64,000 nt of DNA from contig NZ_CABVHJ010000003.1 in the NCBI RefSeq assembly GCF_902497745.1, positions 108,192 to 172,191 on the forward strand. The letters run 5' to 3'. This document shows positions 1 through 8,979 of the stretch, in pieces; positions within the stretch are counted from its first letter, which is position 1, and the number at the start of each line of letters is the position of its first letter. Made by a program: the position numbers and the translations under genes. The notes under the pieces are model-generated. The model worked only from the letters and a program-made list of their open reading frames with translations. It was not told the origin of the DNA and did not search any database. This stretch comes from Pseudomonas fluorescens. GTDB taxonomy: Bacteria; Pseudomonadota; Gammaproteobacteria; Pseudomonadales; Pseudomonadaceae.

Positions 1-3000
1 GGCTGATCGCCGCCGTCGCCCTGGCCTATATGGCCATCATGTTCGCCATCGCCTTCTACGGCGACCGCCGCAGCGCGCCGTTGCCGCCGCGTATGCGTGC
101 CTGGGTGTACAGCCTGTCGCTGGCGGTTTACTGCACCAGCTGGACGTTCTTCGGCGCGGTCGGCCAGGCAGCCGAACAACTGTGGTCATTCCTGCCGATT
201 TACCTCGGGCCGATCCTGCTGTTGGTGGGCGCGCCGTGGGTCCTGCAGAAAATGGTGATGATCAGCAAGCAGGAGAACATCACCTCGATCGCGGACTTTA
301 TCGCCGCACGTTACGGCAAATCGCAATCGCTGGCGGTGGTCGTTGCGCTGATCTGTCTGGTCGGCGTCCTTCCTTATATCGCCCTGCAACTCAAAGGCAT
401 CGTCCTCGGCGTGAACCTGTTGATCGGTGCCGGTGCCGACGCCATGGGCACTCGCGCTCAGGACACCGCACTGATCGTGTCGCTGGTGCTGGCGCTGTTC
501 ACCATCGTTTTCGGTACGCGCAACCTCGACGCCACCGAGCACCACCGCGGCATGGTGCTGGCGATTGCCTTCGAATCGCTGGTCAAACTGTTCGCCTTTC
601 TCGCCGTCGGCGCCTTCGTCACGTATGGGCTGTATGACGGTTTCGAAGACCTGTTCAACCAGGCCATGCTCGCCCCGCGACTTGAGGAATACTGGAAAGA
701 AACCATCAACTGGCCGTCGATGGTGGTGCAGACCGGCGTGGCGATGATGGCGATCATCTGCCTGCCCCGGCAATTTCACGTCACCGTGGTGGAGAACATC
801 GATCCGCAGGATCTGCGTCTGGCCAAATGGGTGTTTCCGGCCTACCTCGCACTGGCTGCTTTGTTTGTAGTCCCGATCGCTTTAGCCGGTCAGATGATGT
901 TGCCCAGCGACGTACTGCCAGACTCCTTCGTGATCAGCCTGCCCTTGGCGCAGGCGCATCCGGCACTCGCGATGCTGGCGTTTATCGGCGGCGCGTCGGC
1001 GGCCACGGGCATGGTGATTGTCGCCAGCGTGGCGCTATCGACCATGGTCTCCAACGACATGCTGTTGCCGTGGTTGCTGCGCCGCAATAACGCCGAGCGC
1101 CCGTTCGAAGTGTTCCGTCAGTGGATGCTCTCGGTGCGCCGGGTGAGCATCGTGGTGATTCTGTTGCTGGCCTACGTCAGCTATCGCTTGCTCGGCTCGA
1201 CCGCTAGCCTGGCGACCATCGGCCAGATTGCCTTTGCGGCAGTCACCCAACTGGCACCGGCCATGCTCGGCGCCTTGTACTGGAAACAGGCCAACCGTCG
1301 CGGCGTTTTCGCAGGTTTGGCTGCGGGCACTTTCCTCTGGTTTTACACGCTGATTCTGCCGATTGCCGCGCACAGTCTCGGTTGGTCGCTGAGCAGTTTT
1401 CCGGGGCTGGCGTGGCTGCACAGCAATCCGCTGAACCTGCCGATTACCCCGCTGACCCAAGGTGTGGTGCTGTCGCTGGCCGGTAACTTCACACTGTTCG
1501 CCTGGGTCTCGGTGCTGTCGCGCACACGCGTCTCGGAGCACTGGCAGGCCGGGCGTTTCATCGGTCAGGAAATCAGCGCGCGGCCGAGCGCACGCTCGAT
1601 GCTGGCGGTGCAGATCGACGACTTGCTGCAACTGGCGGCACGCTTCGTCGGTGAGGAACGTGCGCGCCAGAGTTTTATTCGCTTCGCCTATCGCCAGGGC
1701 AAAGGCTTCAACCCGAACCAGAATGCCGACGGCGAATGGATTGCTCATACCGAGCGTTTGCTGGCCGGTGTGCTTGGCGCTTCTTCGACGCGTGCTGTAG
1801 TAAAAGCCGCCATCGAAGGTCGGGAAATGCAACTGGAGGACGTAGTCCGCATCGCCGACGAAGCTTCTGAAGTGCTGCAGTTCAACCGCGCGCTGTTGCA
1901 AGGCGCGATCGAAAACATCACCCAAGGTATCAGCGTGGTCGACCAGTCGCTGAAACTGGTGGCGTGGAACCGGCGTTATCTGGAATTGTTCAACTACCCG
2001 GATGGCTTGATCAGCGTCGGCCGGCCGATTGCCGACATCATTCGCTACAACGCCGAGCGTGGTCTGTGCGGCCCCGGTGAAGCCGAAGTGCACGTTGCCC
2101 GCCGTTTGCACTGGATGCGTCAGGGCCGCGCCCACACGTCTGAGCGGCTGTTCCCCAACGGCCGAGTGATCGAGCTGATCGGTAACCCAATGCCCGGTGG
2201 CGGTTTCGTTATGAGCTTCACTGATATCACCGCATTCCGCGAAGCCGAGCAGGCGCTGACCGAAGCCAACGAAGGGCTGGAGCAACGGGTCAGCGAGCGC
2301 ACCCAGGAACTGTCGCAACTCAACGTCGCGCTGACCGAAGCCAAGGGCACCGCCGAAGCCGCCAACCAGTCGAAAACCCGCTTCCTCGCCGCCGTCAGCC
2401 ATGACTTGATGCAGCCGCTGAACGCCGCCCGACTGTTCTCCGCCGCCCTCTCCCATCAGGACGACGGCTTGAGCGGCGAGGCGCAGAAACTGGTGCAGCA
2501 TCTCGACAGTTCGTTGCGCTCGGCCGAGGATTTGATCAGTGATCTGCTGGATATTTCCCGACTGGAAAACGGCAAGATCAACCCGGATCGCAAGCCGTTT
2601 GCGGTCAATGAGCTGTTCGATATTCTCGGCGCCGAGTTCAAGGCATTGGCGCAGGAACAAGGCCTGACCTTCCGCGTGCGCGGCAGCCATTTGCGCATCG
2701 ACAGCGACATCAAATTGCTGCGCAGGATTTTGCAGAACTTCCTCACCAACGCGTTCCGCTACGCCAAAGGTCCGGTGTTGCTGGGCGTACGCCGCCGGGG
2801 CGGCGAACTGTGTCTGGAAGTGTGGGATCGCGGACCAGGCATTCCGGAAGACAAACAACAGGTGATATTCGAGGAGTTCAAGCGCCTCGACAGTCATCAG
2901 ACCCGCGCCGAAAAAGGCCTCGGGCTGGGTTTGGCGATTGCCGATGGTTTGTGTCGCGTACTCGGGCATACCTTGCGTGTGCGCTCGTGGCCGGGGCGCG

Positions 3001-3455
3001 GCAGCGTGTTCAGTGTCAGCGTGCCGCTGGCCCGCTCCCAAGCCGTGCCGGTCAGCGCCGCTGTCGAACTGAATGGCAAGTTGCTGAGCGGCGCGCAGGT
3101 GCTGTGCATCGACAATGAAGACAGCATTCTGATCGGCATGAACAGCCTGCTGAGCCGCTGGGGCTGCCAGGTGTGGACTGCGCGCAATCGTGAGGAATGT
3201 GCGGCGTTGTTGAACGACGGCGTGCGACCGCAACTGGCGTTGGTCGACTATCACCTCGATCACGGTGATACCGGCACCGAGTTGATGGCGTGGTTACGCA
3301 CCACGTTGGGCGAGCCGGTGCCGGGGGTGGTGATCAGTGCTGACGGGCGACCGGAGATGGTTGCGCAGGTGCATGCGGCGGGGCTGGATTATCTGCCGAA
3401 ACCGGTGAAACCGGCGGCGCTGCGGGCGTTGTTGAGTCGGTATTTGCCGCTCTAA
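1..3455 (+). CDS. mxtR: SSS-transporter-fused hybrid sensor histidine kinase, MxtR/CrbS type (5' end outside window)
   Basis: The reading frame is already open at base 3, so the gene starts upstream of the window. Numbering from the first Met in the window (base 30), residues 1 to about 500 are a multi-pass sodium:solute-symporter-like membrane region. A PAS domain follows at roughly 620-735, then a coiled coil. The HisKA box SHDLMQPL carries the phospho-acceptor His791. The ATPase domain shows an N box near 903 (LQNFLTNAFRYAK) and G boxes GPGIP and GLGLGLAI. A C-terminal receiver domain has Asp1073 in VDYHLD and the conserved Lys in LPKPVK. This architecture is that of CrbS/MxtR, which works with the regulator CrbR/ErdR in acetate and C2 metabolism. 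No partner regulator lies in view. CbrA is a less likely alternative because it has no receiver domain. The family call is firm; the exact symbol is inferred. Confidence 0.8.
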   Translation, partial: LIAAVALAYMAIMFAIAFYGDRRSAPLPPRMRAWVYSLSLAVYCTSWTFFGAVGQAAEQLWSFLPIYLGPILLLVGAPWVLQKMVMISKQENITSIADFIAARYGKSQSLAVVVALICLVGVLPYIALQLKGIVLGVNLLIGAGADAMGTRAQDTALIVSLVLALFTIVFGTRNLDATEHHRGMVLAIAFESLVKLFAFLAVGAFVTYGLYDGFEDLFNQAMLAPRLEEYWKETINWPSMVVQTGVAMMAIICLPRQFHVTVVENIDPQDLRLAKWVFPAYLALAALFVVPIALAGQMMLPSDVLPDSFVISLPLAQAHPALAMLAFIGGASAATGMVIVASVALSTMVSNDMLLPWLLRRNNAERPFEVFRQWMLSVRRVSIVVILLLAYVSYRLLGSTASLATIGQIAFAAVTQLAPAMLGALYWKQANRRGVFAGLAAGTFLWFYTLILPIAAHSLGWSLSSFPGLAWLHSNPLNLPITPLTQGVVLSLAGNFTLFAWVSVLSRTRVSEHWQAGRFIGQEISARPSARSMLAVQIDDLLQLAARFVGEERARQSFIRFAYRQGKGFNPNQNADGEWIAHTERLLAGVLGASSTRAVVKAAIEGREMQLEDVVRIADEASEVLQFNRALLQGAIENITQGISVVDQSLKLVAWNRRYLELFNYPDGLISVGRPIADIIRYNAERGLCGPGEAEVHVARRLHWMRQGRAHTSERLFPNGRVIELIGNPMPGGGFVMSFTDITAFREAEQALTEANEGLEQRVSERTQELSQLNVALTEAKGTAEAANQSKTRFLAAVSHDLMQPLNAARLFSAALSHQDDGLSGEAQKLVQHLDSSLRSAEDLISDLLDISRLENGKINPDRKPFAVNELFDILGAEFKALAQEQGLTFRVRGSHLRIDSDIKLLRRILQNFLTNAFRYAKGPVLLGVRRRGGELCLEVWDRGPGIPEDKQQVIFEEFKRLDSHQTRAEKGLGLGLAIADGLCRVLGHTLRVRSWPGRGSVFSVSVPLARSQAVPVSAAVELNGKLLSGAQVLCIDNEDSILIGMNSLLSRWGCQVWTARNREECAALLNDGVRPQLALVDYHLDHGDTGTELMAWLRTTLGEPVPGVVISADGRPEMVAQVHAAGLDYLPKPVKPAALRALLSRYLPL

Positions 3456-3478
3456 ATATGTATGCGCTGCACTGGCCT

Positions 3479-3546
3479 CTTCGCGAGCAGGCTCGCTCCC
3501 ACATTGGAATGCATTTCAAATTGTGGGAGCGAGCCTGCTCGCGAAG
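3479..3546. repeat. REP doublet (REPIN), CCTG variant
   Basis: Two inverted copies of the REP core (CGCGAGCAGGCTCGCTCCC and its complement) flank an 18-base AT-richer centre. The element fills the gap between the convergent kinase and rmuC genes and could fold into a long hairpin that blocks read-through from either side. Confidence 0.93.
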
Positions 3547-3555
3547 CTTTTGGGG

Positions 3556-5034
3556 TTACTCGGGGAGTTCGACGAGACCATCGACATCGGTCATCGCCCG
3601 CTCCAGCAAATCCGCCGGCAAACTCTTGCTCGCCCGCGCGCCGAGCAATTTCAGCTGCTCACTGCGACTGACCAGATTGCCGCGCCCCTCTGTCAGCTTG
3701 TTACGCGCCGAGCTGTAGGCTTTATCCAACTGCTGCAGACGATTGCCGACCTCGTCGAGATCCTGAATAAACAGCACGAACTTGTCGTACAGCCACCCGG
3801 CGCGCTCGGCGATTTCCCGGGCGTTCTGGCTCTGACGCTCCTGCTTCCACAGACTGTCGATCACGCGCAGAGTCGCCAGCAAGGTGGTCGGGCTGACGAT
3901 GACGATGTTGCGGTCGAAGGCTTCCTGAAACAGCGATGGCTCCGCCTGCAACGCCGCCGAAAACGCCGCTTCGATCGGCACGAAGAGCAAAACGAAATCG
4001 AGGCTGTGCAGGCCTTCCAGGCGTTTGTAGTCCTTGCCGGCCAAGCCTTTGACGTGATTACGCAACGACAGCACATGCTGCTTGATTGCGATCTGCCCAA
4101 GGGTGTCATCGTCGGCAGCCACGTATTGCTGATAGGCGGTGAGACTCACCTTGGAGTCCACCACCACTTGCTTGTCGCCCGGCAGATAGATGATCACGTC
4201 AGGCTGGAAGCGCTCGCCATCCGGGCCCTTGAGGTTTACCTGAGTCTGATACTCGCGACCCTTCTCCAGACCGGCGTGTTCAAGTACCCGTTCGAGAATC
4301 AGCTCCCCCCAGTTGCCTTGGGTTTTCTGGCCTTTGAGGGCACGGGTCAGGTTGGTGGCTTCGTCGCTCAGACGCAGATTGAGTGCCTGCAAGCGCTCCA
4401 GCTCCTTGGCCAGCGAGAAGCGCTCGCGGGCTTCGGCCTGATAGCTTTCTTCCACACGCTTTTCAAAGGATTGAATGCGTTCTTTCAGCGGATCGAGCAA
4501 CTGGCCGAGTCGTTGCTGACTGGTCTCGGCAAAGCGCTGTTCACGCTCATCGAAGATCTTGCCAGCCAGCTCGGCAAACTGCGCACGCAGTTCATCACGC
4601 GAGCCTTGCAGGTCGCTGAGGCGTTGCTGGTGGCTTTCCTGTTGCTCGCGCAGCTCGGCGTTCAGCGAAGCGGCCTGTGCGTCGAGGCGGCGCAGTTCAG
4701 CTTCCTTGTTGGCGCGTTCGAGGTTCCAGGCGTGGGAGGCGTCACGGGCATCGTCACGCTCGATCTGCAGCAGTTCGACTTCCCGGCGCAGAGCGGCCAG
4801 ATCAGCCTGTTTGGCGGCGTTGGCCTGGCCAAGATCGGCGATTTCATCACGGCTGGCGTCGAGCTGCGCGTTGAGTCCGTCCTGCGCCAGTTGCGCCATG
4901 GCCAGCCGTTCTTCGAGCAAAGCGACCTCAGCCTGGCCGCTGCTCGCCCGGCGTTGCAGTTGCCAGGCCAGCGCCAACAGTGGCAGTCCCGCCCCTGCAA
5001 GGCCCAGCAAGACGCTGGTCAAGTCCATAGCCAT
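3556..5034 (-). CDS. rmuC: DNA recombination protein RmuC
   Basis: RmuC is a membrane-anchored coiled-coil protein with a nuclease-like domain that limits rearrangement at inverted repeats. The N-terminus has one hydrophobic segment (LTSVLLGLAGAGLPLLALAW). A long Glu/Arg/Gln-rich coiled coil spans roughly residues 35-190. The conserved core follows (QGNWGELILERVLEHAGL, QPDVIIYLPGDKQVVVDSKVS, then ETIVS-free FVLLFVPIEAAF). About 492 aa is normal for the family. GTG at 5040, ATG at 5034 and ATG at 5028 are all possible starts; I chose 5034 because GGGAG lies about five bases upstream. The gene converges with the kinase gene across a REP doublet and lies downstream of a small Sel1-like gene on the same strand. 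Confidence 0.93.
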   Translation of the reverse strand: MAMDLTSVLLGLAGAGLPLLALAWQLQRRASSGQAEVALLEERLAMAQLAQDGLNAQLDASRDEIADLGQANAAKQADLAALRREVELLQIERDDARDASHAWNLERANKEAELRRLDAQAASLNAELREQQESHQQRLSDLQGSRDELRAQFAELAGKIFDEREQRFAETSQQRLGQLLDPLKERIQSFEKRVEESYQAEARERFSLAKELERLQALNLRLSDEATNLTRALKGQKTQGNWGELILERVLEHAGLEKGREYQTQVNLKGPDGERFQPDVIIYLPGDKQVVVDSKVSLTAYQQYVAADDDTLGQIAIKQHVLSLRNHVKGLAGKDYKRLEGLHSLDFVLLFVPIEAAFSAALQAEPSLFQEAFDRNIVIVSPTTLLATLRVIDSLWKQERQSQNAREIAERAGWLYDKFVLFIQDLDEVGNRLQQLDKAYSSARNKLTEGRGNLVSRSEQLKLLGARASKSLPADLLERAMTDVDGLVELPE

Positions 5035-5095
5035 AGCCACTCCCGCCGATCTTATAAAGCCTGAAGGTTAACCAAGGTGTCAGGTCTTGGACAGC

Positions 5096-5419
5096 TCAGT
5101 CTTCGAGCAGACCCAGCTCCTGCTGCGCGCGACGATCGCCGGCACGAGCGGCCTGCCGCAGCAGATCCTGACCGATGCGCCGATCACGGGCGTTACCACA
5201 CTCACGGCACATCAACTGCCCAAGACGGCTTTGCGCGGCCACCACACCTTCCCGTGCCGGTTGCTTGAGGAGGCGGCCAGCAAGGTGTTTGGCATTATGA
5301 CTGTCGCTCAGGCGCGGGCTGTCGAGCAGCCACTCTGCAACACGAACGGAAAATCGCTTGGGCGAGGTAACAGGAGAAGGTTGTGAGGTAACAGAGTCTG
5401 ATACTGAGCGAAACTTCAT
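5096..5419 (-). CDS. small Sel1-repeat-like protein
   Basis: A 107-aa soluble protein. Its second half looks like one and a half Sel1/TPR-like helical repeats: AAQSRLGQLM, then DLLRQAARAGDRRAQQELG, with the usual small residues at helix contacts. The N-terminal half is Ser/Pro-rich. The ATG at 5419 was preferred to an upstream TTG at 5491, although no strong ribosome-binding site precedes it. It lies 61 bases upstream of rmuC on the same strand and may be co-transcribed. Sel1 repeats mediate protein-protein contacts; the partner is unknown, and no catalytic motif is visible. Confidence 0.78.
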   Translation of the reverse strand: MKFRSVSDSVTSQPSPVTSPKRFSVRVAEWLLDSPRLSDSHNAKHLAGRLLKQPAREGVVAAQSRLGQLMCRECGNARDRRIGQDLLRQAARAGDRRAQQELGLLED

Positions 5420-6381
5420 AAAGCACTGCGGGACGAATCGGAAGGCGCGCCACTCTACTCTCTTTTTCTTACAGGTAAAGTCGAAAAACAACCCGGCACG
5501 CCCGTCCTAGAGCAAGCGCTCGGGACAATCCACAGAAGCTGTGGATAACTCAGTGGACAACCGCTCTCCAACCCTCGCAAAGCCTTATGGAATGGGGCTC
5601 GCAGTCAAACTGACGATTTTTTCACCAACAAAAAAAAGCGATGTTTTTCATTGACTTAAACTTTCGATACAGGCAGCCATCGGGGTCAGGATTGATGTGA
5701 CAATGCCGTTACAGCTTGCGCAACTAATGTGCACAAGTACCTGTTACCCGGTTATATCGGTGCGCTTTTTCGGGTCGTTTTGGCAGTCGGTCTGGGGATA
5801 AGCCAGTCTGGCGCACGCTTTGATGAAGATATCTTCACCGACCGGCGGTCAAAAAATGCGCCAATTACGCGCAATCGAGCGACCGGCAAAGCAGACTCGG
5901 TCAGTCACTGCAATCTTTTTCCACAGGAAGTTTGCGTTACCGGTTTCGATCCGTTAGTATCCGCGGCGTTAGTACCAAGCTGAAAGTCAATTCCGGTCGA
6001 ACATATCCCCACGGTCAGCCTTCTACCAAGAAGCCTTATCGAAAAAAGCGGGACCGACCCCTCGATGGTTTCCAGGTAAATCTTGCGACAACACTGCCTT
6101 CCAATGATGCGAAGGGTGTTGCGAAGACCACTTACTCTGACCGAACCAACCTGCAAATTGATCAGGATCTTCACCCCGGGCCCAGAACCTTTGCCCTCGT
6201 TGTGCTGCCTGCCCTCCTAAGTACCTACCTGCCAGCCCAAGCGCGCCAACTTAATTGCGCTTCAAACTGGCTGCTTTGTTCCAGTCGGGTTCTTCGTTCG
6301 ACCAATGGTGGTCGACGTTACTGGAACGTTTTAACGTTGCACGGTTCTTATCCGTGTCATTTGTAGGAACACCTAATAACT
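5420..6381. other. 962-bp gap without a convincing gene; probable long leader of the 74-aa gene
   Basis: Neither strand has a convincing ORF. The left part is AT-richer than its surroundings and includes an inverted repeat ATCCACAG-AAG-CTGTGGAT (5528-5546) that contains a perfect DnaA-box-like TGTGGATAA. The right 100 bases before the next ATG contain short self-complementary stretches such as AACGTTTTAACGTT and CACGGTTCTTATCCGTG, compatible with a structured leader. The promoters of the divergent genes at 5419 and 6382 must lie here. I recognise no known RNA family. Confidence 0.5.
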
Positions 6382-6606
6382 ATGTCTACTCAAATCCACA
6401 CTCAGGATGCCATTCGCACCCTAACCAACGCTTTTGCACCAATGAACTGCCTGATCATGGCCGCTCGCAAAGGCTGCTTCAGCTTCACACTGGTCAACGA
6501 ACACGGTATCGCCCGCCACAGCGAGCGTCTGTACCCCGATCAGTACTCCAGCGCCGAACCGCTGCAGGCCGTGATCGACCGTACCCGTCAGGCATTGATT
6601 GCCTGA
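6382..6606 (+). CDS. conserved small hypothetical protein (74 aa)
   Basis: A 74-aa mixed alpha/beta protein with no signal peptide or membrane segment. I know it only as a conserved Pseudomonas hypothetical. It opens with an amphipathic helix (HTQDAIRTLTNAFAP), has a central strand pattern (CFSFTLVNEHGIARHSERLYP) and ends in a helix (LQAVIDRTRQALIA). A moderate ribosome-binding site (AGGAAC) lies 11 bases upstream, and a clear intrinsic terminator follows 20 bases after the stop, so it is probably monocistronic. An unusually long apparently non-coding region precedes it. No function can be assigned. Confidence 0.82.
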   Translation: MSTQIHTQDAIRTLTNAFAPMNCLIMAARKGCFSFTLVNEHGIARHSERLYPDQYSSAEPLQAVIDRTRQALIA

Positions 6607-6626
6607 GAGCCGAAAAGGCTGCAAAA

Positions 6627-6659
6627 GCAAAAGCCTCGCACACAATGCGGGGCTTTTTA
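6627..6659 (+). terminator. intrinsic terminator of the 74-aa gene
   Basis: The hairpin GCCTCGC-ACACAAT-GCGGGGC has one G-T wobble and is followed by a run of five T. Confidence 0.85.
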
Positions 6660-6879
6660 TTGCCCGATGTTTCACTTTTTGCCCTTGGCGCCTAAGCACC
6701 AATGGGTATAACGGTTATAACTCGGAGCCGGAAATATTTTAAAAACAGGCCTTTACGTCGCGAATATGACACTACACTTCAACTCAAGCGGCGTGATCCG
6801 CTTGCGGCGAGCCTGAACCGATCCACTGCTGCCAAGCCCCCTTCAGGACTCGCCACTCCTAACAAGATCCGAGGGTTTT

Positions 6880-7362
6880 ATGGGTATCGCTGCCAGCGAA
6901 CTGTGTCGATATGTGATCCGTCCAACGCTGATCTATCTGGGACGTCACTGCGCCACCGCCGAATCATTGCTGCTGGGCATCGCCGCCAGCCAGTCGGCCC
7001 TCGGATCCGCCCTGCATGACCGCCGTGGCCACGGCCTCTACCGCATCGCCGAGCATCGCCACCAAGCCCTGTGGGATGACTATCTGGCGCTCGATCCGGA
7101 ACGCGCCAGCCTGGTTCGCGGCCTCGCCAGTCAGCATGCATTCCTGACCGGCCCACACCTGGAATTGACGGTAAATCTGCGTTACGCCACCGCCATCGCG
7201 TGGCTCCTGATTGAAGAGCAAAACCCCACCCTCCCCGATCCGAACGATTTGCTCGCAATGGCGCGAATCTGGCGTCAGACCTTTCAACCCCAGGGTCGTC
7301 TGCGTGATTTCACTTACGCATGGCGCACCTGTGTTTCACCGGTGAATCAGGTCGCGTGCTGA
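6880..7362 (+). CDS. 160-aa protein resembling phage structural/lysozyme-like proteins
   Basis: A 160-aa helical protein without a signal peptide; GAGG precedes the ATG. The order of motifs matches my memory of a phage virion-associated lysozyme-like family: VIRPTL-x-YLG, then AESLLLGIAASQS, GLYRI, LWDDYLA, then NLRYATAIAWLL and a C-terminal helix with MARIWRQTF. In phage members the segment corresponding to GIAASQSALG usually reads like G(T)AxxES, with a Glu that would be catalytic. Here that position is Gln, so enzymatic activity may be lost. No other phage genes are nearby. The porin gene lies 146 bases downstream on the same strand. Coding status is well supported; the phage relationship is an inference from memory. 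Confidence 0.75.
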   Translation: MGIAASELCRYVIRPTLIYLGRHCATAESLLLGIAASQSALGSALHDRRGHGLYRIAEHRHQALWDDYLALDPERASLVRGLASQHAFLTGPHLELTVNLRYATAIAWLLIEEQNPTLPDPNDLLAMARIWRQTFQPQGRLRDFTYAWRTCVSPVNQVAC

Positions 7363-7508
7363 CCGACCGGTTTCCGAAGATCTGCCAACAGGCCGCGAAT
7401 CTGGTCTGATTGTCCTACAAAACCGCTCTAACTCAAGGCATACGGACTATAGCGCTGGGACGAAAATGTTGGTAATTTTCGCCCCGGTGATCACCAGGAG
7501 TTCTAATA

Positions 7509-8780
7509 ATGAAAAAAGTCATGCTCAAAACCACCCTTAGCCTCGCCGTTACCCTCGCCTCCACGCAAATTTTCGCGGCCGGCTTTGCCCTCAACGAACA
7601 AAGCATCAGTGGGATGGGGACTGGTTTTGCCGGGCGATCTTCTTCTGCCGACGACGCAAGCACTGTTTATGGCAACCCTGCCGGCATGTCGCGCATCAAG
7701 CGCGAACAGGTTACCGGTGGCGTAGCCGTTGTCGATGCTCACACCGATATCAGCAATGCCAGTTCCAGCCCCAATGGCGGCAGCAACAAGGGCGATATGG
7801 TGCCCTTCACCGCTGTACCTATGGGCTTCTACGTCAAACCGATTGATGATCACTGGGCATTCGGCCTCGGCGTTTATGTGCCGTTCGGCCTGATCACTGA
7901 TTATGAAAACGGCTTTGCCGGCCGTTACTTCGGCAGCAAGTCCGAAGTGCAAGTCATCACTTTCCAACCGACCGTCAGCTACGCCTTCAACGACAAGGTG
8001 TCGATCGGTTTCGGCCCAACCATCAACCGCATTGACGGTTCGCTGGAATCCAACCTGTCGATCACCCAAGCCCTGCCGGACGGCAAGGTCAAGATCAAGG
8101 GTGACGACACCGCTGTGGGCTACAACGTCGGCCTGCTGGTACAAGCCACCGACACCACTCGCGTGGGCCTGACCTATCACTCGAAAGTCGACTATAAACT
8201 CGAAGGCAACACCAAGGTCAACTACGGCGCACTGGCCGCAGTCGGTCTGGGCGCCAGCCAGAAGTACGACGCTTCGCTGAAGATCACCACACCTGAATCG
8301 GTCGACCTCTCGGTTACCCAAGCGATCAACGATCGCTGGAACGTGTATGCCGGTACCACCTGGACCCGTTGGAGCCAGCTGGAAAAAATCACCGTGAAAA
8401 ACTCTGGCGTTCAGCCGCTGCTGGCCGGCCAGTTCGGTTCGATCAACGAAGACCAGAACTGGCATGATTCCTGGGCGTACGCCGTGGGTACGTCGTATCA
8501 GTTGAACAAGGAATGGGTATTGCGTACCGGTCTGACCTTCGACCAGTCGCCGACCAATAACGAAGACCGGTCGCCACGCATTCCGACTGGCGACCGCACC
8601 ATCTTCAGTATCGGTGCCGGCTGGAGCCCGACCGACGACTTGACCATCGATGTCGCTTACTCGTACCTGAAGGAAGAGTCGGTGAAGATCCGCAACGAAA
8701 ACAATCGTGGCCAGACCTACGACGCCAAGTATGAAAACTCGGCAAACGGTTTCGGTGTCGGCGCGACTTACCGCTTCTGA
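7509..8780 (+). CDS. FadL/OmpP1-family outer-membrane transporter
   Basis: A 423-aa outer-membrane beta-barrel. The first 24 residues are a signal peptide ending IFAA, with the mature protein starting GFALNEQS as in FadL, where the N-terminus plugs the barrel. The FadL signature NPAGM sits near residue 58. The rest alternates short aromatic beta-strands and ends in a terminal Phe (VGATYRF), the recognition signal for BAM. Members import long-chain fatty acids or other hydrophobic compounds; the substrate here cannot be told from sequence. A good Shine-Dalgarno (GGAG) precedes the ATG, and a strong terminator follows, suggesting a single-gene transcript. Confidence 0.93.
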   Translation: MKKVMLKTTLSLAVTLASTQIFAAGFALNEQSISGMGTGFAGRSSSADDASTVYGNPAGMSRIKREQVTGGVAVVDAHTDISNASSSPNGGSNKGDMVPFTAVPMGFYVKPIDDHWAFGLGVYVPFGLITDYENGFAGRYFGSKSEVQVITFQPTVSYAFNDKVSIGFGPTINRIDGSLESNLSITQALPDGKVKIKGDDTAVGYNVGLLVQATDTTRVGLTYHSKVDYKLEGNTKVNYGALAAVGLGASQKYDASLKITTPESVDLSVTQAINDRWNVYAGTTWTRWSQLEKITVKNSGVQPLLAGQFGSINEDQNWHDSWAYAVGTSYQLNKEWVLRTGLTFDQSPTNNEDRSPRIPTGDRTIFSIGAGWSPTDDLTIDVAYSYLKEESVKIRNENNRGQTYDAKYENSANGFGVGATYRF

Positions 8781-8811
8781 TGCTGCGCGGCGAGGCTGAC
8801 CCCTCGCCCAC

Positions 8812-8850
8812 AAAAAAGCCCCGCTCTCTTTGCAGAGGCGGGGCTTTTTT
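8812..8850 (+). terminator. strong intrinsic terminator after the FadL-type gene
   Basis: A GC-rich stem GCCCCGC/GCGGGGC with an inner CTCT/AGAG extension. A-tracts precede it and six T follow, so it could work in both directions. Confidence 0.9.
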
Positions 8851-8871
8851 ATGCCTGAAATTTGTGGGATC

Positions 8872-8957
8872 TGTAGGAGCTGTCGAGTGCAACGAGGCTG
8901 CGATCTTTTGATCTGTTTTTTAAAGTCAAAAGATCGCAGCGTGCCGCAGCTCCTACA
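8872..8957. repeat. second-family REP doublet (TGTAGGAGCTG type)
   Basis: Inverted arms begin TGTAGGAGCTG and end GCAGCTCCTACA, with inner arms CTGCGATCTTTTGA and TCAAAAGATCGCAG, forming a long imperfect hairpin. It belongs to a different REP family from the CGCGAGCA(G/A)GCTCGC type and lies between two convergent genes. Confidence 0.88.
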
Positions 8958-8979
8958 AAATCATCGCCGGCCTTCGGAT

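Noticed and set aside
1035..3263. Long minus-strand open frame (742 aa) opposite the sensor kinase
   Set aside because: It is an antisense shadow of a high-GC gene; its His/Gln/Ala-rich translation has no domain and the plus-strand kinase is unambiguous.
5528..5546. Possible replication origin at the DnaA-box-like inverted repeat
   Set aside because: There is a single box pair and no dnaA, dnaN, gidA or rpmH nearby, so it is not oriC.
5729..6366. Open frames of 84, 89 and 144 aa in the 5.4-6.4 kb gap
   Set aside because: They overlap one another on both strands, lack ribosome-binding sites and have atypical composition for Pseudomonas coding sequence.
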